Shown here: piece by piece, positions 36,126-45,523 of the stretch
Layout: every line of letters begins with the position of its first letter
Position numbering within the stretch: position 1 is the first letter of the stretch
Source: Leptospira biflexa serovar Patoc strain 'Patoc 1 (Paris)'
GTDB taxonomy: Bacteria; Spirochaetota; Leptospiria; Leptospirales; Leptospiraceae
Direction of reading: 5' to 3'
DNA: 64,000 nt
Assembly: GCF_000017685.1 (NCBI RefSeq)
Contig: NC_010602.1
Location: 372,001 to 436,000 of the forward strand
Translations under genes and position numbers: made by a program
The notes under the pieces: model-generated
What the model was told of the DNA's origin: nothing
Database searches by the model: none
Seen by the model: only the letters and a program-made list of their open reading frames with translations

Positions 36126-37187
36126 ATGGATTTAGTTTTACCTAAAATTTCCCGATTCGATTTTACCTTTATCATTGGGATTACGTTCCTCGCCAGTATG
36201 ATGGCTGGGGTCACTGTGTTTTGGCCTTTACTCTTTATCCCAATGTTAACAGTGCATGGTTGGCTTTTTGGGTATGAACACTTATGGTCTACGTATACGA
36301 GGTTACTCTTCCATCGAGATGATCGAAACAAGTTTTGGGCATTGGTATGGATTGTGCCACCAATTGTGTTTCTTTTCCTTATGGCGGTAGGTGCAAACTG
36401 GGGCATGAAAGGAATTTTACTTCTCTATTTCATGGGTCAATTGTATCACACAGTGCGTCAAAGTTGGGGGATCACTCAATCTTACAGGCGTAAAGCGGGT
36501 GGTCTCCTTTGGGATTCGGAAATATTATCTGAATTGACATTATGGTCTGTTCCTATCTGGGGTTTTCTTCATCGGTGTTCCCAAAGGCCTGATGAATTTC
36601 TTTTCCAAGAGTTCTGGCTTCCCCCTGTTCCTGATTTGATTGTACAAGCTGCGGGTGTGGTCACGATGATCCTTTGCTTTATTTGGGTTATGACTCGTAT
36701 CACTGCATTTTGGCGAGGTGAATTTGCCATTGCTCATACATTATTCATGTTATCCCATTTTTTTGTTTTTTTTGTCGGTTATATTTTAATAGAAGAGTTG
36801 TGTTCTGGATGGTTACTTGTCAATGTTTGGCACAATGTCCAATACATTGTTTATGTTTGGGTATATAACCGCAATCGATTTGGTTCGGGAGTTGATCCGA
36901 AGGCAAAAGTTCTATCCTGGTTATCGCAACGGGGATATGGGTATACAATTCTTTACTTTCTGTTTACAATCGCACTCGCTTTGCCTATCTATTATTTACT
37001 ACCAGAACTAGGTGGTACACTGGATGAATTGTTTAAAACACAATTGATACCAATGTCAGTGGTACTTACCATGTCACTGACATTCCATCATTATATCGTC
37101 GATGGAGTGATTTGGAAAAGAAAGCACAACTCAATAGACCATCTCTCATCTTCCGATCTTGAAACTGAAACCATTCCAGTTCTATAA
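36126..37187 (+). CDS. Multi-pass membrane protein with conserved histidines
   Basis: Protein of 353 residues with eight or nine hydrophobic segments. Histidines fall in conserved-looking contexts: LTVHGWLFGYEHLWSTYTR, MGQLYHTVRQSWG, NVWHNVQYIVYVWVYN and LTFHHYIVDGVIWK. The spacing suggests a membrane-embedded metal or haem site, as in desaturase-like, hydroxylase-like or Brp-type oxygenases. No family was recognised with certainty. It follows a small exported protein gene on the same strand. Confidence 0.6.
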   Translation: MDLVLPKISRFDFTFIIGITFLASMMAGVTVFWPLLFIPMLTVHGWLFGYEHLWSTYTRLLFHRDDRNKFWALVWIVPPIVFLFLMAVGANWGMKGILLLYFMGQLYHTVRQSWGITQSYRRKAGGLLWDSEILSELTLWSVPIWGFLHRCSQRPDEFLFQEFWLPPVPDLIVQAAGVVTMILCFIWVMTRITAFWRGEFAIAHTLFMLSHFFVFFVGYILIEELCSGWLLVNVWHNVQYIVYVWVYNRNRFGSGVDPKAKVLSWLSQRGYGYTILYFLFTIALALPIYYLLPELGGTLDELFKTQLIPMSVVLTMSLTFHHYIVDGVIWKRKHNSIDHLSSSDLETETIPVL

Positions 37188-37200
37188 AATTGAACTCCCC

Positions 37201-37270
37201 GCGCCCCGGATAGAAGCGGAAATCCTTTGCGTAAGCAAAGATTGGAGCGGATAGCCGGAGATGGGCGCCC
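37201..37270 (+). repeat. Dispersed palindromic repeat R1, copy b
   Basis: GCGCCCCGGA ... TCCTTTGC-GTAA-GCAAAGATTGGAGCGG ... GGGCGCCC. It is nearly identical in layout to the copy at 4117-4187, with perfect GGGCGC ends that pair. It lies 13 bp after a stop codon, where it could act as a terminator. Confidence 0.8.
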
Positions 37271-37369
37271 ACCAAACAAATTGAAAAAAGATTATGAAAT
37301 AAAAGAGATCGATCGAACCTCTTACTAAAATTGAACTCAAAATCGAATGCCAAGACAGGTCTAACAAGT

Positions 37370-38836
37370 ATGCCATCCCTTTCCTTTCCATCATTTCCAT
37401 TAGTGGAAGCAACTTATACATCCTTACCCAATTCTTTTTTCCAAGTTACCAAACCCACACCAGTAACTTCTCCGGAAGTTCTATTTTGGAACGATGCATT
37501 GGCATTGGAGTTTCAATTTTCGCATTGGAAAAAACAGGAAGAAGCGACCGCTCGTTTTTTTTCCGGGTCAATCCTGCCGGAAGGAATTGAACCATTTGCC
37601 CAAGCCTATGCGGGCCATCAGTTTGGACATTTTACGATGTTAGGTGACGGTCGAACGATTGTGATGGGAGAATTCAAAAACAAAAATGGAGAAAGATTCG
37701 ATTTCCAATGGAAAGGATCAGGTAGGACCAAGTATTCTAGAAATGGTGATGGACGTGCGACTATCAGTGCGATGGTGCGAGAGTACATCATGAGTGAAGC
37801 GATGGCAGGTTTGCGGATTCCAACAACTCGAAGTTTGGCGGTTGTGAAAACTGGGGAGGCTGTTTTAAGAGAGGATCCCCAAGAAGGAGCCGTTTTGACT
37901 CGAGTGGCGAAAAGCCATATTCGAGTGGGTACATTTGAATATGCCTACCAAGCTCTATCCTTAGAAGAATTGGAAGCATTATTTTTATACACTGCGAGGA
38001 GGCATGCCCCTGATGTTTTAAACACAGAGAATCCTGCGCTTGCATTTTTAGAGTTTGTGATGAGGCGCCAAGTCTCACTCATTACCAATTGGATGAGGGT
38101 TGGCTTCATCCATGGTGTGATGAATACAGACAATATGAGTATTGCTGGAGAGACAATCGATTATGGTCCTTGTGCCTTTATGAATGGATTTTCCGCAAAA
38201 CGTGTGTTTAGCTCCATCGATGTGAATGGTCGTTATGCATTTTCCAATCAAGTGGGGATTGCCCAATGGAACTTAGCATGTTTGACAAATTCGCTTCTCC
38301 CTCTCTTAGATCCAAATCAAGAAACCGCGATTGCACTGGCAAAAACAAAACTGAATGAATTGGAATCTTGGTTTCATGAAAGTTACATACGAATGTTAGG
38401 TGAAAAAATTGGATTCCCTAACCTAACAGAAAAAGATTTGCTATTACTCCAAAGCCTTTACCAGTGGATGCAAGATACCGAAGCTGATTTTACCAATACA
38501 TTTCTTGTTTTGGAAGGCGTTTACTCTCCTAAGGATACAATTTATAACGATATTCGATGGAAAGATTGGGTGAAACTTTGGAAGGAAGAGAAAACGAAGC
38601 AGGGGATCCGAGACGAAGATGCGATCTCACTGATGCAAAAAACAAATCCAAGCTTTGTACCTAGAAATCACTTAGTGGAAATGGCCCTTGCTAACGTTCA
38701 CCAAGGAAATACGAGTGTTGTGGATCAATTCATTGAAAGGAGTTTGTCTCCTTACAAACGGGAAATTGGTTATGATTATGGAGATGAAGTCCCGATGGGT
38801 GGAGATGCCAACTATCAGACATTTTGTGGGACATAG
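37370..38836 (+). CDS. selO: SelO protein adenylyltransferase (YdiU/UPF0061)
   Basis: Pseudokinase-fold AMPylator of about 488 residues from the ATG at 37370; a frame upstream to 37331 is unlikely. Family blocks are complete: YAGHQFGHFTMLGDGR, LQWKGSG-type FDFQWKGSGRTKYSRNGDGR, VREYIMSEAMAGLRIPTTRS, and the catalytic FIHGVMNTDNMSIAGETIDY with YGPCAFMN. The end TFCGT is the usual SelO tail with Cys. In bacteria and mitochondria SelO AMPylates proteins in oxidative stress. Single gene. Confidence 0.95.
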   Translation: MPSLSFPSFPLVEATYTSLPNSFFQVTKPTPVTSPEVLFWNDALALEFQFSHWKKQEEATARFFSGSILPEGIEPFAQAYAGHQFGHFTMLGDGRTIVMGEFKNKNGERFDFQWKGSGRTKYSRNGDGRATISAMVREYIMSEAMAGLRIPTTRSLAVVKTGEAVLREDPQEGAVLTRVAKSHIRVGTFEYAYQALSLEELEALFLYTARRHAPDVLNTENPALAFLEFVMRRQVSLITNWMRVGFIHGVMNTDNMSIAGETIDYGPCAFMNGFSAKRVFSSIDVNGRYAFSNQVGIAQWNLACLTNSLLPLLDPNQETAIALAKTKLNELESWFHESYIRMLGEKIGFPNLTEKDLLLLQSLYQWMQDTEADFTNTFLVLEGVYSPKDTIYNDIRWKDWVKLWKEEKTKQGIRDEDAISLMQKTNPSFVPRNHLVEMALANVHQGNTSVVDQFIERSLSPYKREIGYDYGDEVPMGGDANYQTFCGT

Positions 38837-38959
38837 TGGTAGATTGGAGATTTTCTAGTTTTGGAAGCATTTTCATAAAATGTAGTTTTTTCTAGATATA
38901 CAAACTAAAGTCGAAGGACTTTATTGGGAACGATGAAAAGATTGTTCTCGGAAAAACAG

Positions 38960-39115
38960 TCATTTAAGGGGTTCAAATTTTGATTCTCCGAATGCACGCG
39001 TAAAGTAGCGAAAAATATGAGGGTCATGATGAGAGAAGAAGAGATTATTTTCAAAGGACTGTCTCCAGTATTCTATTCTCATAGAGTTATTGTTAGTTGT
39101 TTTAGTATCACTCAT
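38960..39115 (-). CDS. Possible small protein of 51 aa
   Basis: An open frame from ATG 39115 to TGA 38960, 18 bp behind the lysoplasmalogenase gene on the same strand. The sequence has protein-like character (IEYWRQSFENNLFFSHHD, YFTRAFGESKFEPLK) rather than random composition. No good ribosome site is seen. It may be a short gene or the tail of a lost one. The rest of the 297-bp gap to selO holds nothing recognisable. Confidence 0.35.
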   Translation of the reverse strand: MSDTKTTNNNSMRIEYWRQSFENNLFFSHHDPHIFRYFTRAFGESKFEPLK

Positions 39116-39133
39116 ACATATTCATTAAATCTT

Positions 39134-39787
39134 TTAAATTAGACCAGTTGATAATGCGATCAAAAATTGTGCTGAGTAGTACATAGGTAGTCCAATCGCT
39201 CGATTCAGGAATTCTTTTTGGACGAATCGGTGCCTTGCTACAAATATATCAGAGATGTAAAAAAGCAGAGCACCGGTTAACACAAAATTGCGGCAATTGA
39301 TGTTGATTGTGGTGTGGTCCCAAAAAGAAGCAGCTCCAATCACCATCACTGTGATAATACTGATATAGGCTAAAACAGGTGCACGCATATTCCCAAGATT
39401 TGCCTGGAGTCGCATATAAATCACGACACTTGTCAGCAAAAAAACTGTTCCCACTGTGATCATGACTGAACCCACCTCTCCTAATCGAGAAAAAGCAATC
39501 GTATACATCACATGACCTGCGAGAAAAGCACCAAGACCTGCTGTGAAAACTTTTTTATGAAAGAAAAAAATCAGACATATATCACCAATAAAACTAAGAA
39601 CCAACCCAACAAGGATGAGATACTGGTAACTTGAATATTGATTGATTTGGAGAAACGCTGTGATGACAAAAAGTGAAGATAAAATTGGTTTTACACCTAA
39701 CATTCCTTTTATCGATTCTTTTTTTTCAAAATAGAGGAGGATTCCAAGGAGTGGGAGTGCCGAAATTAAAATGAGAGATTGATTCAT
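39134..39787 (-). CDS. Lysoplasmalogenase (YhhN family)
   Basis: Membrane protein of 217 residues from the ATG at 39787. It has eight short helices with the YhhN/TMEM86 pattern: ALPLLGILLYFEKKE, GLVLSFIGDICLIF, GLGAFLAGHVMYTIAF and the C-terminal GALLFYISDIFVARHRFVQK. The conserved acidic residues D (IGDI) and D (ISDI) are in place. YhhN proteins hydrolyse the vinyl-ether bond of lysoplasmalogens. Stands alone. Confidence 0.88.
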   Translation of the reverse strand: MNQSLILISALPLLGILLYFEKKESIKGMLGVKPILSSLFVITAFLQINQYSSYQYLILVGLVLSFIGDICLIFFFHKKVFTAGLGAFLAGHVMYTIAFSRLGEVGSVMITVGTVFLLTSVVIYMRLQANLGNMRAPVLAYISIITVMVIGAASFWDHTTININCRNFVLTGALLFYISDIFVARHRFVQKEFLNRAIGLPMYYSAQFLIALSTGLI

Positions 39788-40029
39788 GAAGAGATGTCCT
39801 TTGCCAATGGAAAGGATCTTAGCACAAAAATCGATCGAATGCAATTTTATTTGCTACTGGTTTTTCTTGATGGGAGTTAGTTTTATTTCTAGTATGTTTG
39901 AGAATACTGCCTCTTCCCCAATCTACGAGGCCAAGTGACACATTTGGTATCTTGCGAATCTGATACCAAATTTTAAAGTGCCACCTAACTCATTTTGTCT
40001 TCTTGATTCCTTTCGTGAATTAGTATTCT

Positions 40030-40283
40030 TTACTTCCCCCAAAAAGTATTTTCAGCTTCTTGGTCTTCGGAAAAAAGCCAGACTTCTTTGATCTGTCCAT
40101 TCTGAATTTTTAATAGGTCAACTCCTGCCATTGACATCAGTGCGTTGTCACGGCTAGCTGAAAATTGAATGATTACAGAAACAAAATCTTCGTTCACCAT
40201 AAGTATTTTTGGTTCTAACTTTAACGTGCCTTTGGTGATTTCCATCATTTTCCCCAAGAAAGGAAACAATTCTTGTTTTCCCT
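40030..40283 (-). pseudogene. SnoaL-like / NTF2-like protein, 5' part missing
   Basis: The frame reads TYKGKQELFPFLGKMMEITK and continues through VNEDFVSVIIQFSASRDN and AGVDLLKIQNGQIKEVWLFS, the C-terminal two thirds of a SnoaL-like polyketide-cyclase/ester-fold protein. A TGA closes the frame just before the usual PG..GTYKG loop, and no ATG lies at a sensible place. The N-terminal strand and helix are not found in other frames of the next 120 bp. Probably a decayed gene. The gap 40284-40567 holds nothing else clear. Confidence 0.6.
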
Positions 40284-40567
40284 TGTAAGTTCAAAACTTA
40301 GAAATACGGAAAGGTTCCCGAAATCAGCTTGAGCGACTTAATTATTTGTAAGGTGCTTATCTGGTTGGAATTGCCTATGTTGACTACAATGGATTTGATC
40401 AATCAGAGATGATTCAATCTTACAACTTAGAGAGTTCCCTTCACAATTTCAGAAAACTAATTAACAATATACTTTCGATTCGTAAAAATGTTTTATATAA
40501 AATAGACTTTCAATTTTCTGCTTTAAATTCTTTTTTACTCGTAAGTAAACAGATAAGCAGACCATCG

Positions 40568-41245
40568 TTAGGAATTCATTTCTTCAAAAAAATACGTTAA
40601 GAAATCTTCTTTCAATGGAAAGTCAGAATCATTTACTTTCAACTTCAATAGAAGTTTTTGGTATTCATCAGTTTCTTTTTTCTCTTTGAATAATGGTACG
40701 ATTTGCTCAAGCCCATGCTGTCCAGCGCAACTTAAAATCCGGGCCGAAGCTAGTTCAAGGGTTTCGTCACAAATACCAAATTTTCTAAAAATACTTTCAA
40801 TAGCACCAAAGGTATAAACTTCAAAATCCAAATTCAAGGTTTGCAAATAACGAATAAATAATATGATAAATTTTTTATCATATAAAGCCAAGGCATGCGA
40901 TGCGCTAAAAGCAAAAGGTCTTTCTGGATCTGTATAAGGTATTTTGTGCCTACCAACGGATTGATTGAATTCGATTGTTTTTTTTACAAATCTTTCTATT
41001 GAATCAATTAATTCTTTGTGCTCGATGGCTGATAAAAACAGGATAGTCTCATCATCCATGACAAATTCACCTTCAACGTCAGTCAGCTCATTGATGAAGA
41101 CTTGGGTCTGGGCTGAAACCTGAGTAAGATCTTGAAGATGGACATGATATTCTAGAACACCATTAGCAAGAGGAATAGATGCCAGAAGTTCAATTGCCGA
41201 AGAAAGACTATCTTGATTTTTAGGAGTGAATTCTATTATTTTCAT
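40568..41245 (-). CDS. Hypothetical protein, 225 aa
   Basis: Soluble protein with no signal peptide or membrane segment and no recognised domain. It has acidic helical composition, with a possible ligand-like segment GRHKIPYTDPERPFAFSASH. Two cysteines occur near the end (ICDETL, ILSCAGQHGL). It lies on the minus strand, upstream of an incomplete SnoaL gene and downstream of a monooxygenase-like gene by about 45 bp. Real gene by length and codon pattern; function unknown. Confidence 0.6.
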   Translation of the reverse strand: MKIIEFTPKNQDSLSSAIELLASIPLANGVLEYHVHLQDLTQVSAQTQVFINELTDVEGEFVMDDETILFLSAIEHKELIDSIERFVKKTIEFNQSVGRHKIPYTDPERPFAFSASHALALYDKKFIILFIRYLQTLNLDFEVYTFGAIESIFRKFGICDETLELASARILSCAGQHGLEQIVPLFKEKKETDEYQKLLLKLKVNDSDFPLKEDFLTYFFEEMNS

Positions 41246-41289
41246 TCGATCTAATTTACATTCAACAACTTATGAACTTCTAACGATTT

Positions 41290-41577
41290 TTACAAGATTA
41301 ATTTAAATGTTTTGAAATTACAAATCTCCATCATATCAAAATTTTGTTTTTGATACTCTGAAAAGACGAGTGCCTTGGCATTTTGTAAGCTGACTTGATC
41401 TTTCCATTTCGCTACCGTCACAACCAGGATGTTATTATTTTTTTCACAAAGGAAAACCTCATCACCTAAAAAGCCAGGAATGGTTTTTATATATTCACGG
41501 TTGATTTTTACTCGTTTTAAAAAAACTTCCTTTGCTTCTTTCGGTAATTGGAATCGATCAATCAGAATTTGGTTCAT
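41290..41577 (-). CDS. Antibiotic biosynthesis monooxygenase (ABM) domain protein
   Basis: Dimeric alpha+beta barrel protein of 95 residues: IDRFQLPKEAKEVFLKRVKI, IPGFLGDEVFLCEKNNNILV and a closing TVAKWKDQVSLQNAK. ABM proteins include small cofactor-free oxygenases and haem-degrading enzymes, but catalytic residues cannot be decided here. An AGGATACC segment precedes the ATG. It may be co-transcribed with the 225-aa protein gene. Confidence 0.78.
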   Translation of the reverse strand: MNQILIDRFQLPKEAKEVFLKRVKINREYIKTIPGFLGDEVFLCEKNNNILVVTVAKWKDQVSLQNAKALVFSEYQKQNFDMMEICNFKTFKLIL

Positions 41578-41677
41578 GGTATCCTCTTTATTATTTGCGC
41601 TTTTAATAGCTTACATAAAGAATAAGATACACGTTCTCAGGTGAGAAAAATTGTAAAAAATCAGAAAAGAAACATTC

Positions 41678-42314
41678 TTACCAAATTTGTTTTCGTTCGA
41701 AAAAAGTTTTAGGCGATTTTCCCGTAAAAAGTTTCAATTCTTTGTTGAAATGGGATTGATCAAAAAAACCATTATTGTGTGCAATCTCCGTGAGGTTCAT
41801 TTGATTCGAATAGGAAGAAATGGCCGAATGAATGCGCAACAGATTTGAATAATGTTTCATTGTTGTTCCGATGGAATTTTTGAATTAAAAAATTCTCAAT
41901 GAGATGAATTCTAATCAAGTCAGATGTGGAATCAAAAAGTTTTTCTTCTATCTCCCTTAATGATTGATTAGGAATTAAGAGTTCTAAACTTAAAGTTTTG
42001 CCAATGAAGTCGGAGATAGGTTCCAAAAAAAAATTAGCAGCTCCAATTTCTGTCAAAAGAACAAGCAACGCCGAGGATTTTTTAGGATATATGATTGTTC
42101 TTGCGGATTTTCTAAACCCAGCAATTCCCATTCTCGGTAAATCATACGAGTACTCAGACTCAATCGAATGTAAGCTTCCTGAAAGTTGGAATGATAATAC
42201 AAGATGAGGAGCTGGTAGAATTTGGTTCTCGATACCTTCTTCTGTTTTGATAATTAAGTATTTTTGAACATAAGGGGAGAGTAACTTGGATGGAAAAAAA
42301 CTCTGGATCTTCAT
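41678..42314 (-). pseudogene. AraC-family regulator with internal frameshift
   Basis: The first frame (42314 to 41772) starts MKIQSFFPSKLLSPYVQKYL, a DUF6597-type sensor, and runs to IENFLIQKFHRNN. Homology then moves to another frame near 41860: MKHYSNLLRIHSAISSYSNQ and MNLTEIAHNNGFFDQSHFNK, the second DNA-binding helix pair of AraC proteins, ending at 41678. Each part alone would be non-functional, since the first loses the recognition helices. A one-base loss near 41855-41870 explains it. Either a true pseudogene or a sequencing error. Confidence 0.78.
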
Positions 42315-42435
42315 ATGTATTTCAATCTTTGAAAGGTATAATTAAGAATCTGATTCTTTTTTCCAAAATCAATTCCAAAATTCAGGACAGATTGCGCAAG
42401 ATTGGAAAACAGTCTAACTCAAACGTGACTAGATT

Positions 42436-42774
42436 TTATTCCCATTTCACTATGTTTCCATTTTCAGTTACATTTCCTGATTGAACAATATTTGTAATAA
42501 TGAAAACGTCTGATACTCCTAATTTAAAATGTTTTTTCAATAACGTATCTAAGCTGAGCTGTATTCTTTCAATGTTTGATTTATCCCAAAGAGAAGGTAA
42601 AAAAAGAATTACCATTACTTTATAGTTTTGACCTGCCTGTTGAGAAACATCTATAATGGAAAGGCAAATGTCTTTTAAATCAACTTCAATTGTTTCAGCC
42701 CACTCTTTGGTAAGCGTCTCCAGTTGTTTGTTTGTAATTGTCAAATCATTAATGTAACAATTGGCTATCGGCAT
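42436..42774 (-). CDS. Small protein, possibly tautomerase-like
   Basis: Protein of 112 residues that begins MPIANCYINDLTITNKQLET, with a Pro after the start Met as in tautomerase-superfamily (MIF/4-OT) proteins. The strand pattern VMVILFLPSLWDKSNIERIQ and DVFIITNIVQSGN would fit the second half of such a fold. The identification is weak. It stands divergent from the chemotaxis receptor gene. Confidence 0.45.
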   Translation of the reverse strand: MPIANCYINDLTITNKQLETLTKEWAETIEVDLKDICLSIIDVSQQAGQNYKVMVILFLPSLWDKSNIERIQLSLDTLLKKHFKLGVSDVFIITNIVQSGNVTENGNIVKWE

Positions 42775-43006
42775 AAGATTTTAATTGGCTTTGAAAATGA
42801 TTAACTCATTCGTTTCAATGTCAACTCATGTTCTTAAAGTGATTCATCCTCCGTAATTAACTCTGTTTATTTTATTTTCTCTCTTCACGGATTTCCATCA
42901 AAAGAAAGGAATTCGTTTTGACGATTCTTTGCCGAATTGTAGGATAAAAATAACCTATGTCGATATTTTAAAAAAATATCGTCTATCAATATGGGGATTT
43001 TGCCTT

Positions 43007-44572
43007 ATGACATCAGTTTCTGGAAACTACTTAGAAAAGGGAAGTATGATAGCGAACACGATTCGTATTTCCTTTGCAATTGTTATGTTATCTATCAATA
43101 TTTTCTTTATGGTGGCGATTCCAACTACCGAAAAAACGATGAGCCTTATTTTATCATTTCTAGAATTAATAGTTTTGTCATATGGTGTTTATACCTTTTG
43201 GCTTTATAAAAAACAAAAATTCTTTTTAAAATTTGCATACGTCTCCATCATACTCGATATCATCATTTATTCGAGTGTTTTCGCCATTGTTGTCATTATG
43301 TCCAAAACTCCTGCAGAAAAGGTTTCGATTGCAACATTACCATTTGTAATGTTGGTTCTACTATTTGTCGTTATTTACTCAGGTTTTCTTTTGTCATATC
43401 GTTTGACTATGACAGTTGGATACATTGCAATTTCAAGTTTACTTCTATATGTATTTTTAGGAGTAAAGGGTGGTGCTGAAATTAAATTTATTGCGACTGC
43501 TGCAAATCAATTTGGGATTCCATTCATTGGGATTAATACAATTGCTTTGATTTGTGGTGTGCATATGATGAGTGCCGTCGTAAAATTTATGTCGAATTCT
43601 AGTATTGAAGCAACAAAATCTGCCGAAGAAGCAAGACTAAAATCTGAATCCGCAAACCAAACAAAGCAAAACATCCAACAAGAAGCGGAAACGTTGAATC
43701 AAAGTGTCCAAGAAATGTTAAAATTTATGGATTCATTGAACACTGAAATCCAAACACAAGTTTCTAGTGTCGAGGAGATCAGTGCGTCTATGGAAGAACT
43801 TGCAGCTTCAATGGACAGTGCTAGCGATTTTGTGAAATCACAGTTTACGAGAATAGATGATTTAAACCAAGAAAGTTCCGTGATGGATAAAATTTTGTCC
43901 GAAGTATACAGTTCAACGATCAATTTGGCACAAACCACTGATGAATCAAAACAATATAGTGTTCAAGTAACGACAGCTATGGATTCAGTTAGCTCCAATT
44001 TTGAAGAAATTAAAGAAAGTTTTCAAAAAGTGGAAGAAGTGAACCAAATTTTACGAGACATAGCTGATCGAACCAACTTACTTGCATTAAATGCTTCTAT
44101 TGAAGCAGCTCGCGCTGGTGAACATGGAAGAGGTTTTGCTGTAGTAGCTCAAGAAGTCGCTAAACTTGCTGACAGTGCACAGGAAAATGCATCACTAATA
44201 TCAAAAATCATTACACAAGCTGCTAAACAAATTGTGAGCGGAAATACGGCCGCTTATGAAACGAAAGAAAAAATGGGAATCCAGGATAAAAGTTTTGGTA
44301 TCCTCGTTTCAAACCTTTCTGATTTAAAAATTCGAGTAGAAAAACAAACATCCATTCATAAATCTTTTTTAAATTCATTCCAAGAATTGTTTTCACTTTC
44401 CAAACAATTGGAAGTTTTGGCATCAGAACAAAAAACGGGTACACAAGAAATGTCGAGAGCGCTTGTATCGATTGAACAATCTGCTTCGTCGCTTGCATCC
44501 AATACCTCCCACTTGCGTGAAAATGTGGATGGACTCTCAAAACAATCACAACGATTGGCAAATCACATTTAA
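43007..44572 (+). CDS. Methyl-accepting chemotaxis protein
   Basis: Chemoreceptor of about 521 residues from the ATG at 43007, with GGGGA upstream; a TTG frame to 42929 is less likely. The N-terminal 200 residues form about six membrane helices with no large periplasmic sensor domain. A coiled-coil cytoplasmic part follows, with the signalling hairpin [20 protein letters not shown] and [20 protein letters not shown]. It would feed CheA/CheW and set flagellar reversal. The stop codon abuts a fragment of the R1 repeat. Confidence 0.92.
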   Translation: MTSVSGNYLEKGSMIANTIRISFAIVMLSINIFFMVAIPTTEKTMSLILSFLELIVLSYGVYTFWLYKKQKFFLKFAYVSIILDIIIYSSVFAIVVIMSKTPAEKVSIATLPFVMLVLLFVVIYSGFLLSYRLTMTVGYIAISSLLLYVFLGVKGGAEIKFIATAANQFGIPFIGINTIALICGVHMMSAVVKFMSNSSIEATKSAEEARLKSESANQTKQNIQQEAETLNQSVQEMLKFMDSLNTEIQTQVSSVEEISASMEELAASMDSASDFVKSQFTRIDDLNQESSVMDKILSEVYSSTINLAQTTDESKQYSVQVTTAMDSVSSNFEEIKESFQKVEEVNQILRDIADRTNLLALNASIEAARAGEHGRGFAVVAQEVAKLADSAQENASLISKIITQAAKQIVSGNTAAYETKEKMGIQDKSFGILVSNLSDLKIRVEKQTSIHKSFLNSFQELFSLSKQLEVLASEQKTGTQEMSRALVSIEQSASSLASNTSHLRENVDGLSKQSQRLANHI

Positions 44573-44604
44573 GATTGGAGCGAGTATCCGGAAATGTGCT
44601 GGCA
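44571..44604 (+). repeat. Partial dispersed repeat R1, copy c
   Basis: AAGATTGGAGCG and CCGGAAATGTGC match the right half of R1 copies a and b. The left half is absent. The repeat overlaps the stop codon of the chemoreceptor gene, so an R1 insertion or deletion may have set the present C-terminus. Nothing else was seen in the gap up to 44870. Confidence 0.6.
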
Positions 44605-44870
44605 AAAAAAAACTAAGTCTCCGATACTCACCTTAAAGATCTAGCAAATGCTTTCCCAGATTCAGTAGTGCTACCCCTCGAATCATCCATATAAATATTC
44701 TCAAATAAGGAACAAATGTTAGTAAAAGGCAAGATTTATTTTGAGCCTAGCAGTGGATTATCGAAAGTCGCAGATACAGAGTTAAATGGCTTTCATAGGC
44801 AACTTCACTCACTACTTGTCCTTTAGATGATTGAAACTTTCGATGAAAATCTTCGTCTAAGAAAATTACA

Positions 44871-45281
44871 ATGAAAGAGCCAAAATATTGGATTGCACGC
44901 CTCTTTGTTATACTCGCCATTTTCTTGTTACTCTTGGCCATGAACACAGTCCGAAAATGGATTCTCTTTCGAATTTTTGGTATACCACTAACAGGCAGAG
45001 TTGTGTCGTTTGTTTCCAGGGGACGAGATCGTTACCAAGTGCCTTTGCTCTCTTTTGAAATTTTGGTTGAGGTCGATGGCAAAGAACATCGATTTCCCAC
45101 TAATTTACATTGGAATAGGCCCCCTTATCGTATCGGGGACTCCGTTCCCGTTCGGATGATGCGAGTTTCACAAAATGAGCTCACGTTTATGTGGGATCAC
45201 TTAGAAGAATATGTTACCGATGGGTTTTTTGTACTGGTGATTGGTCTTGTGCTTTTAGTGATGGGAATTGGCTTTTGGTAG
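44871..45281 (+). CDS. DUF3592 membrane protein
   Basis: Protein of 136 residues with an N-terminal and a C-terminal TM segment (LFVILAIFLLLLAMNTV; GFFVLVIGLVLLVMGIG). The central domain has the DUF3592 pattern LTGRVVSFVSRGRDRYQVPL, EVDGKEHRFPTN and YRIGDSVPVRM. The function of the family is unknown. About 100 bp of this gene recur in altered form at 48053-48152. An inverted R1 repeat follows the stop. Confidence 0.8.
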   Translation: MKEPKYWIARLFVILAIFLLLLAMNTVRKWILFRIFGIPLTGRVVSFVSRGRDRYQVPLLSFEILVEVDGKEHRFPTNLHWNRPPYRIGDSVPVRMMRVSQNELTFMWDHLEEYVTDGFFVLVIGLVLLVMGIGFW

Positions 45282-45291
45282 TTGTGTAAGT

Positions 45292-45406
45292 GGGCACCTC
45301 GCAATCGTTAGGTTTATGTTGATTCTGTTCTGTAAGCGACCGGGCTTTCCGCTCCAATCTTTTCACTTATGTGAAAAGGATTTCCACTTCAATCCCTGGT
45401 GCAGGG
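45292..45406 (-). repeat. Dispersed palindromic repeat R1, long inverted copy d
   Basis: On the minus strand it reads GATTGAAGTGGAAATCCTTT, then AAAAGATTGGAGCGGAAAGC and CCGGTCGC, followed by an extension ending GCGAGGTGCCC. The core equals copies a and b; the extension is shared only with copy e at 55072-55185. The hairpin TCCTTTTCACATAAGTGAAAAGA is visible as TTTTCAC/GTGAAAA. Confidence 0.78.
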
Positions 45407-45523
45407 TTGATAGACGAAAGGAAAAGGTAGATGTTCCAAGTGACCTTACAAAATTCCGTGCAGGAACTTTTTAATCTCTTAAGTCAAAATGGAGATATTT
45501 AAAATGCAGTAGATTTCCAAATA

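Noticed and set aside
35865..36406. Minus-strand frames under the small Cys-rich protein and the membrane protein
   Set aside because: Low-complexity antisense frames; the plus strand has a strong GGAGG site, a signal peptide and regular membrane segments.
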